Counted from the stretch's first letter, positions 17,400 through 26,903 are shown. The stretch is DNA of 64,000 bases from CADEFX01 sp963840425 (GCA_963840425.1 CAWIYZ010000035.1:124001-188000); one strand, 5' to 3'. The notes: generated by a model not told the origin, from the letters alone. Made by a program: numbers and translations.

Positions 17400-18476
17400 C
17401 TACTGCGCGAGATTGGCGTACTGAAGCACGCCCGCCACCACTGCGACCATGAGGAGTGACAGCGGGAGAAACACCTTCCAGCCGAGCCGCATGAGCTGGT
17501 CGTAGCGATAGCGCGGCACCATGGCCTTGACCATGGCGAACATGAAGAACACCAGCACCACCTTGGCCAGGAACCAGAACACGCCCGGCACCCAGGTGAA
17601 CGGCACCATGTCGAGCGGCGGCAGCCAGCCGCCCAGGAACAGGATGGCGGTCAGCGCGCACATGGTGACGATGGCCACGTACTCGCCCAGCATGAAGAGC
17701 AGGTAGGGCGTGGAGGAGTATTCCACCATGAAGCCCGCAACCAGCTCGCTTTCCGCCTCGACCAGGTCGAACGGCGGCCGGTTCGTCTCGGCCAGTGCCG
17801 AGATGAAGAACACCACGAACATAGGCAGCAGGGGCAGCCAATACCAGTCGAGAAACGAGTTGGGCAGGCCCAACTTGGTGCCTATCCCGCTCTTCTGCGC
17901 GGTGACGATATCGCTCATGTTCAGTGAGCCGACACAAAGCAAGACCGTGATGATAACGAAGCCGATGGAGACCTCATAGGAGACCATCTGCGCCGCGGAG
18001 CGCAGGGAGCCCAGGAACGGATACTTCGAGTTGGAGGCCCAGCCGCCCATGATGACGCCATAGACGCCGAGCGACGATATCGCGAACAGGTAGAGAATGC
18101 CGACGTTGAGGTCAGAGATCACCCATCGGCCCCAACTGTTTTCCGAAATGGGAATGACAGCCCAGGCCGCCAGCGCCAGCACCGCAGTCACCAGCGGCGC
18201 CAGCAGGAAGACGCCCTTGTCCGCGCCGGCGGGGATGACCGGCTCCTTCAGCACGAACTTGAGAAGATCGGCGAACGACTGCAGCAGCCCGAAGGGACCG
18301 ACCACGTTGGGCCCACGCCGCATTTGCACGGCCGCCCACACCTTGCGATCGAGCAGCAGCAGGAAGGCAATGATGATAAGCAGGGAGGTGAGGAGCAGCA
18401 CGCTCCACAACACCAACACCAGTAGGGGCCAGACGTAGCCCTGCCAGATGTCCAACCAGGACCAGGCGCTATCCAT
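17400..18476 (-). CDS. nuoH: NADH-quinone oxidoreductase subunit H
   Basis: Membrane subunit of complex I that forms most of the quinone-binding cavity at the junction of the two arms. It has 358 aa and eight or nine helices. Family signatures include RRGPNVVGPFGLLQSFADLLK and the acidic loop ETNRPPFDLVEAESELVAGF, with charged residues that link quinone reduction to pumping. The ATG at 18476 overlaps the nuoG stop by 8 bp, consistent with coupled translation. Confidence 0.97.
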   Translation of the reverse strand: MDSAWSWLDIWQGYVWPLLVLVLWSVLLLTSLLIIIAFLLLLDRKVWAAVQMRRGPNVVGPFGLLQSFADLLKFVLKEPVIPAGADKGVFLLAPLVTAVLALAAWAVIPISENSWGRWVISDLNVGILYLFAISSLGVYGVIMGGWASNSKYPFLGSLRSAAQMVSYEVSIGFVIITVLLCVGSLNMSDIVTAQKSGIGTKLGLPNSFLDWYWLPLLPMFVVFFISALAETNRPPFDLVEAESELVAGFMVEYSSTPYLLFMLGEYVAIVTMCALTAILFLGGWLPPLDMVPFTWVPGVFWFLAKVVLVFFMFAMVKAMVPRYRYDQLMRLGWKVFLPLSLLMVAVVAGVLQYANLAQ

Positions 18477-20577
18477 GCGTTCCCGTGGCTCCCTGCTGGA
18501 AGCTCTTCTTGAGCGCGCTCATTTCTGCCATGACGGCCGAGGCCCGCGCGATCGGATTGGTGAGGTAGAAATCGCTGATCGCAGAGCTGAACGGCTCCGA
18601 GCCGATGCTTGCACTTCGCGCTGCCAGTGCATCCACCCCAGATCGTTCCGCTGGTGTCACCGTGTCCAGGCGCGCCAGCGCCGGCGCCACCTTGTACATG
18701 GCGGCACGCAGCGCCGACAGCGTGTCGTAGGGCAGGGTCTTGCCCATGACGCCCGACAGCGCGCGCAGAATGGTCCAATCTTCCTTGGCCTCGCCCGGTG
18801 CAAATACGGCTTTGGCGATTGTCTGAGCACGCCCTTCGAAATTGACGTACGTAGCGGTCTTTTCGGTGTAGGCAGCGCCGGGAAGAATCACATCGGCCCG
18901 GTGGGCGCCAGCATCTCCGTGCGTCCCCTGATAGATGACGAAGGCACCGCCGAGCTTGCTCATGTCGAGCTCGTCGGCGCCGAGCAGAAAAACAACGTCG
19001 AGTTTGCCGGCGCTTGCCGCTGCCGTCATGCCCGCGACGTCGAGACCACGGTCCTCCGGCACGAAGCCGAGATCCAGACCTGCTACGCGCGAGGCGGCCG
19101 TATGCAGGACGTTGAAGGCATTCCAAGCCGCGTCCTTGCCTAGCGAGACTTCATTGGCCAGACGCGCCGCCAACGCCAGCACAGCAGCACCATCGGACCG
19201 TGCCGCTGCTGCAGCACCAACGATGATCATTGGTTGCTTCGCCTGTCTCAGAACACCGGAGAACGCGTGCTGACCGGATGCAACATCCTTCAGCGTCTGC
19301 GGTCCAGCCCCTAGATAGACAGCATCGTATGTGAGCGGCACGCGGGGGCCGATCACCCCAACGCTCAGCCCGCCCTTTGTCCAGCGCTTGCGGATGCGCG
19401 AGTTGAGGACTGCGGCCTCCGTTCGCGGATCGGTGCCGATCAGGAGGATCGCGTCCGCCTGCTCGATGCGGGCGATGGTCGTGTTGAAGAGATAGCTGGC
19501 GCGGCCCAGCTTCGGATCGGCTTTGGCGCCATCCTGCCGGCAGTCGAGATTCCTGACGCCCAACCGCCCCATAAGATCTTTGAGCGCGAACATCTCCTCG
19601 GCGCCGGCCAGATCTCCGGCGATGGCACCGATCCGCGCCGCGTCGGTGGCGTTGAGCTTGTCGGCAACGACACGCAACGCCTCGTCCCAACTCGCCGCCT
19701 CGAGCTTGCCGTTCCGGCGAACGTACGGCTGGTCGAGACGCTGTGTTCTCAGGCCATCGGCGATGAAGCGCGTCTTGTCGGAGATCCACTCCTCGTTTAC
19801 GGCATCGTTGTTGCGCGGAAGAATGCGCAATACCTCCCGCCCACGCGCATCGACGCGGATCGCCGAGCCCATGGCATCCATGACGTCGATCAACTCCGTC
19901 TTGCGCAGCTCCCAGGGTCGATAGATGAAGGCCCAAGGTCTGTGGGTCAGGGCGCCCACCGGGCAAAGATCGGTGACGTTGGCGGACATCTCCGACAGCA
20001 TCCCGTGCTCGAGGTAGGTCGTGATTTCCATATCCTCGCCGCGACCGATGGCGCCGAGCTCCTCGACGCCTGCCACCTCGGTCATGAAACGCACACAGCG
20101 CGTACACTGAATGCAGCGGTTCATGGCCGTCTTGATCAGCGGCCCCAGGTACTTCTCCTCGACCGCGCGCTTGTTCTCGTGATAGCGCGACCCGCCAATG
20201 CCATATGCCATGGCCTGGTCCTGGAGGTCGCACTCACCGCCCTGGTCGCAGATCGGGCAGTCGAGCGGGTGGTTGATGAGGAGGAATTCCATCACTCCCT
20301 CGCGCGCCTTCTTCACCATCGGGCTGCGCGTGCTGATCACCTTTGGCGAACCGTCCTTGTTCGGTGGCAGATCATTGACGCCCATGGCGCAGGAAGCGAC
20401 CGGCTTCGGCATGCCCTGCACCTCGATCAGGCACATGCGGCAGTTGCCGGCGATCGACAGGCGCTCGTGGTAGCAGAAGCGGGGGATCTCGACGCCTGCC
20501 TGCTCACAGGCCTGGATCAGCGTGATGCCGTCCTCGACCTCGATGGGCGCGTCGTCGATGATGAGTTGTTTGGGCAT
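18469..20577 (-). CDS. nuoG: NADH-quinone oxidoreductase subunit G
   Basis: Iron-sulfur subunit of the complex I peripheral arm, 702 aa. The N-terminal region has a [2Fe-2S] ferredoxin domain (CYHERLSIAGNCRMC, then C in VASCAMG), a His-ligated [4Fe-4S] motif (HPLDCPICDQGGECDL) and a second [4Fe-4S] motif (CIQCTRCVRF). The rest is a molybdopterin-oxidoreductase-like fold without cofactor chemistry. It is the first nuo gene here: nuoA to nuoF are not upstream, and the preceding gene is an MMPL exporter 199 bp away. A promoter in 20578-20776 is possible but I see no clear -35/-10. Confidence 0.96.
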   Translation of the reverse strand: MPKQLIIDDAPIEVEDGITLIQACEQAGVEIPRFCYHERLSIAGNCRMCLIEVQGMPKPVASCAMGVNDLPPNKDGSPKVISTRSPMVKKAREGVMEFLLINHPLDCPICDQGGECDLQDQAMAYGIGGSRYHENKRAVEEKYLGPLIKTAMNRCIQCTRCVRFMTEVAGVEELGAIGRGEDMEITTYLEHGMLSEMSANVTDLCPVGALTHRPWAFIYRPWELRKTELIDVMDAMGSAIRVDARGREVLRILPRNNDAVNEEWISDKTRFIADGLRTQRLDQPYVRRNGKLEAASWDEALRVVADKLNATDAARIGAIAGDLAGAEEMFALKDLMGRLGVRNLDCRQDGAKADPKLGRASYLFNTTIARIEQADAILLIGTDPRTEAAVLNSRIRKRWTKGGLSVGVIGPRVPLTYDAVYLGAGPQTLKDVASGQHAFSGVLRQAKQPMIIVGAAAAARSDGAAVLALAARLANEVSLGKDAAWNAFNVLHTAASRVAGLDLGFVPEDRGLDVAGMTAAASAGKLDVVFLLGADELDMSKLGGAFVIYQGTHGDAGAHRADVILPGAAYTEKTATYVNFEGRAQTIAKAVFAPGEAKEDWTILRALSGVMGKTLPYDTLSALRAAMYKVAPALARLDTVTPAERSGVDALAARSASIGSEPFSSAISDFYLTNPIARASAVMAEMSALKKSFQQGATGTHG

Positions 20578-20776
20578 ATCCTAGCTCTGTCGCGCCCCGT
20601 AGGCGGCCACGAAACATGTCGATGATTTCGCGGGCAGTCTGTCGACACTTGGGAGAGCGTCTACATCGTTCCGACGTTCCTCTCAACCAGTGTTTGCATG
20701 CTTGCATTCCTGTTTTCGGCGGACATTACGTGCCCGCGACGGCCGTCACAAGCGCGCATGCGGACTATCTTGGTAG

Positions 20777-23119
20777 TCATTCCGCCTCAGCCCGCATGGG
20801 CACAGGTTGTTGGCTCGACGGCCAAACCCTGCGCACCAGCATGATGAGGCCCGGCAGGAACACGAGATCGGCAACGAGCGATGCCACGAGCGTCGTGCCG
20901 CACACAAAACCGAACGTCCGCAGCGAAGGCAAATCGGAGAACACGGTAACGCCCAAGCCGAATGCCAGGACGATCGTGGTCAGGATAATGGCCGGCCCGA
21001 CCAGCACACGCGCGCGGCGGATAGCTAGCTCTGGGCGGCTCTCCTGCTTTTCCTCTATGCGCAGTCGATTGAAGAAGTGGATGAGGGCATCGATGGCCAG
21101 GCCGAACACAACGAGCAGCGCCACCACCGAGGCGAATTCGAGCCCATCGCCCATAACCCACAAAAGCGCTCCGGAGGCAGCAACGGGAAAGAGGCCGGGC
21201 AGCAGGCTGACGAGTGACACGAAGACCGACCGGAACGCCAATCCGAGGAGCAGCGAGGCAAAAGCCACGCAGATAGGCAGCGCCTCGTTCAGCTGAGAGA
21301 TCATGCGCGCGCTGTTGCGCGCGGCAATGGCCGGCAGACCAGTCACCGAGATGCTGAAATCAGGATGGGCTTTGCGCACACCATCCAGCGCGTGATCGAT
21401 CTTCTCGACGACGGGAAGGATCCGGCTCGAATCCACATCCGGCAACCGGCCAGTCACCAGCACAGCGTCCTGCTCCTTAGTGATGAAGCGCTGCACCAAG
21501 TGCTCCGGCAGAATGCCGACGTATTTCTGCACCGTCTCGATGCGGTCGTCTCCAGCGTCCCGCAACCAGCGCCGCAGGCTTTCCAGCGACCAGACATTGC
21601 CGAGCCCCGCCTGCGTCTCGAGCACCTCGTGCGCCTTGGCGATCACCTCGAGCGGGCGCGGCGAAAACAGTGAGTGCCCGCCCTTCCACTCGATCATAAT
21701 GTGCACGGGACTGGCGCCGGTGAGCTTTTCGTCGAGCCGACCCGTTGCCTGCAGCGCCTGCTCGCGATCGGGCACTTGATCGGCCAGCCTGTAGCGCGGC
21801 TCGAGTTGCAGATAGGCGTAGCCGCAGAGAATGAACGCGGCGACCGCAACGGTTGTCGTCAGGAGCGGCCAACGCACGACGCGATCGACGATCCAACCGA
21901 CGAATTCGCCGAGGCTGTCCATCAGCCCATCGGCCGGCGTGCGATCCCGGGCCAAAGCCGCTTCGTTGCGAATGAGCAAGAGGGCCAACACCGGCAGCAC
22001 GAGGATCACGGCGACGAAAGAGACGATGGTGGACAGCACGCCTGCAAGGCCGAATGTGCGGATGAGCCCGGACTGTGAAAACAGCAGCGCACCGAAAGAC
22101 AAGAGCGCGGTGCCGTGCGCAAGCACGCACGCCGGCCCAACCACGCGCACCGCAAACTTCACCGCCTCGGTGCGGCTGTCGCCCTCACGCAGCCGGATGC
22201 GGATGGCCGAGACCATCTGCATGCTGTCGGCAAAGCCCATCACCATGACCAGCGGTGTCATGACATTGAGAAACAGGTTAAGGCGGAAATCGAGCCAGCC
22301 AAGCAGACCCAACGACCAAAGCACAGCCAGCACCGGCGGTAGCGCCGCAGCCAGCATCAACGATACGCGCCTGAAGAACACGACCGCGATGATGGCCCCG
22401 AACAAGAGCCCCAGGCCGTTGTAGACGATCTGATCGCGCTCCACCGCGTTGCGGATCTCGAGCTGCATCACGGGAGCCCCGGTGAGTTGCACCTTGAGCC
22501 CGGAACCTTGCAACCCCTTCTCCACCGCCTCGCGGATATTACCGATGACCTCCCTCGCTCCTCTCTCCTTCACGACCTCCCGATCAAGCGCAATGACGGC
22601 AAGGGCCAATGTGCCATCCGGAGAAAGGAATTTGCCTTTCACGACCTCGTTGTCGGCAAGCTGTCGTATGGCCTCGTCGTAGGCACTCCCCTCGGGCAGC
22701 GGGTCCTGCACGATGGGCGGCGCATAGCCTGTCGCGTCCGGCTTGCCGCGCGCCGATAGCATCGACACCAGGCCATTGACACCGTCAGCGAGTTGAAGGT
22801 CCACGATCGTCTGGGCGAACGCTTCGAGTTGCGGCCGCTTGAGCAGGTCCCGCCCCTCGACTACGACCAGGACATCGTACTCGCTCGATGGGAAGCGCTT
22901 GTCGATTTCCTCGTACTGGCGGAACTCTGGCGTGTCGGTGCGGAACAGTTCTGACAGCGAATCATCCACCTTGAGCCGCAGCACGCCCGCGAGCGCAATG
23001 CCACTCAGCAGCACCACCAAAACTGCCGCAAGCGCGGGGGACTTGAGCGCAATTAAGCCTAGTCGCTCCAGCCCCAGCGTGAAGGCAAAGGTATCCCTTG
23101 GCTCGCTTGGGTCAGCCAT
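20777..23119 (-). CDS. MMPL/RND superfamily exporter
   Basis: Large inner-membrane protein of 780 aa with the duplicated RND layout. There is one N-terminal helix, a periplasmic domain (about 60-230), five or six helices containing a sterol-sensing-like block, then a second helix, a second periplasmic domain and a final helix bundle. It matches the stand-alone predicted exporters of the RND superfamily (COG1033, related to HpnN and MmpL), which move lipids or other hydrophobic molecules; substrate unknown. The periplasmic domains contain SSEYDVLVVVEG and DFSISVTGLPAI. The ATG at 23119 (MADPSEPRD) or 23143 could be the start. Divergent from tusA. Confidence 0.82.
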   Translation of the reverse strand: MADPSEPRDTFAFTLGLERLGLIALKSPALAAVLVVLLSGIALAGVLRLKVDDSLSELFRTDTPEFRQYEEIDKRFPSSEYDVLVVVEGRDLLKRPQLEAFAQTIVDLQLADGVNGLVSMLSARGKPDATGYAPPIVQDPLPEGSAYDEAIRQLADNEVVKGKFLSPDGTLALAVIALDREVVKERGAREVIGNIREAVEKGLQGSGLKVQLTGAPVMQLEIRNAVERDQIVYNGLGLLFGAIIAVVFFRRVSLMLAAALPPVLAVLWSLGLLGWLDFRLNLFLNVMTPLVMVMGFADSMQMVSAIRIRLREGDSRTEAVKFAVRVVGPACVLAHGTALLSFGALLFSQSGLIRTFGLAGVLSTIVSFVAVILVLPVLALLLIRNEAALARDRTPADGLMDSLGEFVGWIVDRVVRWPLLTTTVAVAAFILCGYAYLQLEPRYRLADQVPDREQALQATGRLDEKLTGASPVHIMIEWKGGHSLFSPRPLEVIAKAHEVLETQAGLGNVWSLESLRRWLRDAGDDRIETVQKYVGILPEHLVQRFITKEQDAVLVTGRLPDVDSSRILPVVEKIDHALDGVRKAHPDFSISVTGLPAIAARNSARMISQLNEALPICVAFASLLLGLAFRSVFVSLVSLLPGLFPVAASGALLWVMGDGLEFASVVALLVVFGLAIDALIHFFNRLRIEEKQESRPELAIRRARVLVGPAIILTTIVLAFGLGVTVFSDLPSLRTFGFVCGTTLVASLVADLVFLPGLIMLVRRVWPSSQQPVPMRAEAE

Positions 23120-23404
23120 CCGTCCCACCGATAGGCCGGGCATGCGCCCGTTTCACTGGCTCGCACCCGAGCCAGATGCATATTCCCCCGCCCGGCACGG
23201 AATCAGGTGCCGGGTGGATGCTGCAACGGCGCTTTCCCGACCGCAAGGGTAAGCACTGCCGCAAGCGTCAACACTTGGCACCGAATGAGCCACGTACCGG
23301 CCCAAAAGTTACACCGTATGTATATTTGCCCATCCCGGGTTCTGATATACGCCCATGCGCCAGCTTGCGGGCTGGCCTGTCGCCATAAGCGTTAGGGGAT
23401 GGCT

Positions 23405-23632
23405 ATGCCCGACAAGACGTTGGACACCAAGGGCCTCAATTGTCCGTTGCCGATTCTGAAGGTCAAGAAAGCGATCCGAGAGGTGCCCGTCGGAGGCACG
23501 CTCGAGGTGCTGGCGACGGACCCTGGCTCCGTCGAGGACTTCCGGGCCTTTTGTCGCCAAACCAAACACGAGCTTGTCGAGCAGGCGGAGGCAGCCGGCA
23601 CGTATCGCTTTCTCATCAAGCGCACAACATGA
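23405..23632 (+). CDS. tusA: TusA family sulfurtransferase
   Basis: Small sulfur-carrier protein, 75 aa. The catalytic Cys lies in the family motif CPLP (Cys13), right after the first strand (LDTKGLNCPLPILKVKKAI). Members relay persulfide sulfur for tRNA thiolation, molybdenum cofactor synthesis or sulfur oxidation; context does not say which. AGGGG just before two in-frame ATGs (23399, 23405) is correctly spaced only for the second. The 255-bp region shared with the divergent MMPL gene presumably holds both promoters. Confidence 0.9.
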   Translation: MPDKTLDTKGLNCPLPILKVKKAIREVPVGGTLEVLATDPGSVEDFRAFCRQTKHELVEQAEAAGTYRFLIKRTT

Positions 23633-23706
23633 CCAGCGCTTCACATCTTGCCAAGTGCGCCATCACGGTCATGATCAAGGCAGTAATGCGCTGACAAGGT
23701 TTGGGC

Positions 23707-24726
23707 ATGGCACAGATAAAAACACGTGTTCTCGGTCGCAGCGGGCTCAAGGTGTCCGAGTTCTGCCTTGGCACCATGATGTTCGGCGGACAGACCGGAG
23801 AGGCTGAAGCCCAGCGCATCGTCGACCATGCCGCCGACAACGGCGTCAACTTCATCGACACCGCTAACGTCTATGAGAAAGGTCGCTCCGAGGAGGTTAC
23901 GGGTAGAATCATCAAGGCCAAACGCGATCACTGGGTCCTCGCCAGCAAGGTTGCGCAGCCGACCGGCCCAGGCGCCAACGATCGCGGTCTGTCGCGCCGC
24001 CACGTCTTTTCGGCCGTGGATGCCTCGCTCCGGCGCCTCGGGGCCGACTACATCGACATGCATTACATTCACCGGGTCGATCGCAATGTGCCGTGGGAGG
24101 AGGTGGCGACAACGTTCGGCGACCTGATCCGTGCCGGCAAGCTGCGCTATTGGGGTTTGTCCAACGTGCGCGCCTGGCACATACCCACCATCATGGCGGC
24201 CTGCCGTGAGGTCGGATCGCCGGGGCCAGTGGTGCTGCAGCCGTACTACAACCTCATGAATCGGATGCCGGAGATAGAGGTTTTGCCGGCGGCGCAGGCG
24301 GCAGGTCTGGGCGTTGCCTCCTACAGCCCTCTGGCGCGCGGCGTGCTGTCCGGCAAGTACCAGCCCGGCAGCAATGCTCCGCCCGATACGCGCGCCGGGC
24401 GCAACGACAGGCGCATCCTGGAGACAGAGTGGCGGCCCGAGTCGCTCACCATCGCTCAGAAGCTGAAGGCACACGCAGAAAAGCGAGGCGCCACACTCGT
24501 CGATTTCGCCATCGCTTGGTTGCTCAACAACCGCGCGATCACGTCAGTGATCGCCGGGCCGCGCACGTTCGAGCAATGGACCAGCTATTTTGGAGCACTT
24601 GAGTACAAATGGACACCCGAGGACGAGGCGCTGGTGAACAGCTTGGTGCCGCCAGGGCACCCCTCGACACCGGGCTACACCGATCCCAACTACCCGATCG
24701 AAGGCCGCTTTCCTGCAATCGGGTGA
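23707..24726 (+). CDS. Aldo/keto reductase
   Basis: NADPH-dependent oxidoreductase of the aldo/keto reductase TIM-barrel superfamily, 339 aa. The catalytic tetrad is recognisable as Asp and Tyr in FIDTANVYEKG, Lys in VLASKVAQ and His in MHYIHRVD. It belongs to the group of about 330-350 aa bacterial enzymes (COG0667) that often act on aldehydes of unknown identity. A TTG at 23701 is in frame, but AAGG 7 bp upstream of the ATG at 23707 favours the latter. It follows tusA by 74 bp and may share its transcript. Confidence 0.9.
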   Translation: MAQIKTRVLGRSGLKVSEFCLGTMMFGGQTGEAEAQRIVDHAADNGVNFIDTANVYEKGRSEEVTGRIIKAKRDHWVLASKVAQPTGPGANDRGLSRRHVFSAVDASLRRLGADYIDMHYIHRVDRNVPWEEVATTFGDLIRAGKLRYWGLSNVRAWHIPTIMAACREVGSPGPVVLQPYYNLMNRMPEIEVLPAAQAAGLGVASYSPLARGVLSGKYQPGSNAPPDTRAGRNDRRILETEWRPESLTIAQKLKAHAEKRGATLVDFAIAWLLNNRAITSVIAGPRTFEQWTSYFGALEYKWTPEDEALVNSLVPPGHPSTPGYTDPNYPIEGRFPAIG

Positions 24727-24750
24727 CCGGTCGACTGTCTGCGCCTTCGC

Positions 24751-24787
24751 TTGACACACGCGGGTCGGCGCCACCATAAGTGGCGCC
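24751..24787 (+). promoter_or_regulatory. Putative promoter of tRNA-Val with overlapping inverted repeat
   Basis: TTGACA (24751-24756) is followed after 18 bp by CATAAG (24775-24780), a fair -35/-10 pair about 20 bp before the tRNA. A perfect 8-bp inverted repeat, GGCGCCAC (24767-24774) and GTGGCGCC (24780-24787), brackets the -10. It could instead be the terminator hairpin of the upstream aldo/keto reductase, although no T-run follows. The promoter assignment is an inference. Confidence 0.5.
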
Positions 24788-24800
24788 TAATGATCGACCA

Positions 24801-24875
24801 GGGCGCGTAGCTCAGCGGTAGAGCACTCCCTTCACACGGGAGGGGTCACAGGTTCGATCCCTGTCGTGCCCACCA
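24801..24875 (+). tRNA. tRNA-Val (anticodon CAC)
   Basis: A complete cloverleaf can be read. The acceptor stem is GGGCGCG (24801-24807) with CGTGCCC (24865-24871). The D-arm is GTAGCTCAGCGGTAGAGCA. The anticodon stem CTCCC/GGGAG encloses loop TTCACAC with anticodon CAC at 24833-24835, and the T-arm has GGTTCGATCC. The discriminator base is A and the 3' CCA is encoded (24873-24875). It reads GUG valine codons. Confidence 0.97.
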
Positions 24876-24974
24876 TCCTCGCTGTCTTGGAAAGCGCTCG
24901 GGTCTATCACGCAGCGGTGCCGACCCGATTCGCCATCTCGCTGAGGGCAGTTGGCAACGCCGGACTCTCCTCCT

Positions 24975-25979
24975 TCAAGAAGCGAAGCAGCGCTCGCTCA
25001 TTTTGGTTGGCAGCATCCCGTCGCGCCCGAGACGGTCAGCCAGCCAGGCTGCATCCACGTCCTCCACCTTCTCACCCGTAATGATCTCGAGCCGCTGCCG
25101 CTCGAGCTTGGCAAGCGCCTGCTCTTCATTCGATTGCAGACGGTAGGTTCCCCAGATGGTGCTTGCCCCTGACGACAGCATACCACCGAGAAATCCACCC
25201 ACTCGGGCTCGCGCGCTCGTGCCTGCCGCCCCGCCGGCGAACGTGTTAGCCAACAGTGAGCCGGCACTGCGCATGTCGGTTGTCTCGGTCTGTGTTTCGG
25301 CCCGCAATGCCTCCTCACGCGAGGGAACTGCCAGGCCGATGCCATGCAAAACGGCATTGGCTACGGCCTTCACAAAGAGATCCGTGAACTCCGTCCCGCT
25401 CTTGCCGACCGATATCGCCTTGTTGATGTCGATCAGCACGTCGGCTTCCGAGCGCGTGATCGCGATGTTGCCGTCACCACCGAACGCAAACAGGATGCGG
25501 CGCAGCAGCTCCACCTCGGCTGCAGAAACGGCGCCCGGCTGCAGCGTCTGGCCTGCGCGCAGCGGCCCATCCCCCTTCAGCACGGCTTCCTTCACCTGCT
25601 CGAGCGCAAATCGGGCGAGGCTGGGAGGCGACCAACGCGCCTTCTCGAGCACGTGCACGAGCAGCTCGAGCTCGGTGTGGCTCTCGACGCGCCCGTCCGC
25701 GGCGATGCGTTGCATCAGCCAGACCGCGTTGTCGGCAACAATGTATCCCTCGGGTTGCGCCTGATTGACCACATAGTCGGTGATGGCCTCGATGAAGAAG
25801 TCGGCCCAGGCAGGATCCTTCACGGTGCAGGCATCATTGAGTTCGAAGAGGGCATCGGCCTCGGACACGGAGATGCTTGCGTCCTCATTGAAGGCCTTGC
25901 GAAGCTTTAAGACATCGCTATCCCGGATGTTACCGCGCGCACGAATCTCATTGACCGCCACATACTGCAAGAGACCCAT
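24975..25979 (-). CDS. Uncharacterised protein with an internal duplication
   Basis: A 334-aa protein with no signal peptide. It contains two related helical segments. The first, at about 20-75, has ISVSEADALFELNDA and WADFFIEAITDYVV. The second, at about 155-215, has IAITRSEADVLIDINKA and FTDLFVKAVANAVL. Each is an SEAD-[LIV]-x-[DE][IL]N pattern followed by an acidic amphipathic helix, so the protein arose by duplication. The layout resembles EF-hand or TerB-like repeats, but I cannot name a family. A Gly/Ser/Ala-rich stretch (about 235-265) separates a charged C-terminal helix. The frame opens at a GTG (26006); the ATG at 25979 is chosen without a strong Shine-Dalgarno sequence. It converges on the tRNA. 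Confidence 0.75.
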   Translation of the reverse strand: MGLLQYVAVNEIRARGNIRDSDVLKLRKAFNEDASISVSEADALFELNDACTVKDPAWADFFIEAITDYVVNQAQPEGYIVADNAVWLMQRIAADGRVESHTELELLVHVLEKARWSPPSLARFALEQVKEAVLKGDGPLRAGQTLQPGAVSAAEVELLRRILFAFGGDGNIAITRSEADVLIDINKAISVGKSGTEFTDLFVKAVANAVLHGIGLAVPSREEALRAETQTETTDMRSAGSLLANTFAGGAAGTSARARVGGFLGGMLSSGASTIWGTYRLQSNEEQALAKLERQRLEIITGEKVEDVDAAWLADRLGRDGMLPTKMSERCFAS

Positions 25980-26073
25980 GGAACCGCTCGTCAGCCCGCC
26001 CGTCACCCGTTGGTAAAACTATGAGCATATGGTTACCAATCGGCTAAGAGTGATGGTGGCGTTCGCGCCGCGG

Positions 26074-26769
26074 TCAAAAGCGGTAGCCGAACTCCCTGAC
26101 CTCGGGAGCGTACCAGGAGGCGATCAGCTCGCGGCTGGCGTCTGTGTAGTAGACCCGATAGCTGCCCGCACGCCGGTCCGAGACGTTCACTTTCGGGAGG
26201 GCCACCTGACCGCTGAGACCAAGCCTTGACAGCACGGCGTCGAAGTCCGTGGCAAGGGTCTCGTAGCGACCGACAAAGTCGACAGCGATGTTGCCGTCGA
26301 TTGTGTACAGGTCCCAATTCTCCACCCAGGCCCGCCGCCGGTCGCTGTTGAAGGCGTCGAACGACGGTCGCGTGCGGTCAGCCCTCGATTTCGTCTTGTA
26401 GTGATACCAGGACACCTGCCGGTCCCAGGGATTGCGTTCAAAGCTGAACTTGAAATAGCTGCGCCACACATCCTCACCCACATACCGCCGAATACGCGAT
26501 GCCGGCATGTGCTCATAGTATCCAATCGTCGGGTGATAGTAGCGCTCTGGCCGCAACAATAAGCGTCGCCACAACGGACGCTTCGGTACGTCAGGATGAT
26601 CGAGCCGATAATTCTGCGCCGGCTTTTGGCGCACACCTCGCAGTCCTCCGCTCGCTTCGGTGATGACGTCCTTTGGGCCACAAACGGATGAGAGCGCCGC
26701 CTCGATCGACGTGGAGCCCGTCTTGTAGGTCTTGACGTAGATGAACCTATGCTCGTGCGAAAGAATCAT
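26074..26769 (-). CDS. Sulfotransferase family protein
   Basis: 231-aa protein likely to transfer sulfate from PAPS to a carbohydrate or lipid acceptor. Near the N-terminus KTYKTGSTSIE matches the 5'-phosphosulfate-binding loop. A later FKFSFERNPWDRQVSWY matches the 3'-phosphate-binding Arg/Ser region of the carbohydrate sulfotransferase (Sulfotransfer_2) group. No signal peptide or membrane anchor, so it is probably cytoplasmic. The frame extends further up, but the ATG at 26769 puts the first beta strand at the N-terminus. Stand-alone gene; the acceptor is not evident from its neighbours. Confidence 0.83.
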   Translation of the reverse strand: MILSHEHRFIYVKTYKTGSTSIEAALSSVCGPKDVITEASGGLRGVRQKPAQNYRLDHPDVPKRPLWRRLLLRPERYYHPTIGYYEHMPASRIRRYVGEDVWRSYFKFSFERNPWDRQVSWYHYKTKSRADRTRPSFDAFNSDRRRAWVENWDLYTIDGNIAVDFVGRYETLATDFDAVLSRLGLSGQVALPKVNVSDRRAGSYRVYYTDASRELIASWYAPEVREFGYRF

Positions 26770-26903
26770 CAGGGGCGTACTAGCACAGGTGCAGACTAGC
26801 CTCCACGGCCAGCGCTGAGCTTGTTGTTGAATTCTCAGGCTCGCAAACAAGATGGGCCACCGTTTGGCAGCCCGCTTCTTGACCTACATCGAACCTCCAC
26901 CGC

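Noticed and set aside
24876..24974. Integration site for a mobile element at the tRNA-Val 3' end
   Set aside because: No integrase is nearby, no repeated tRNA 3' fragment was seen downstream, and the neighbouring genes look native.
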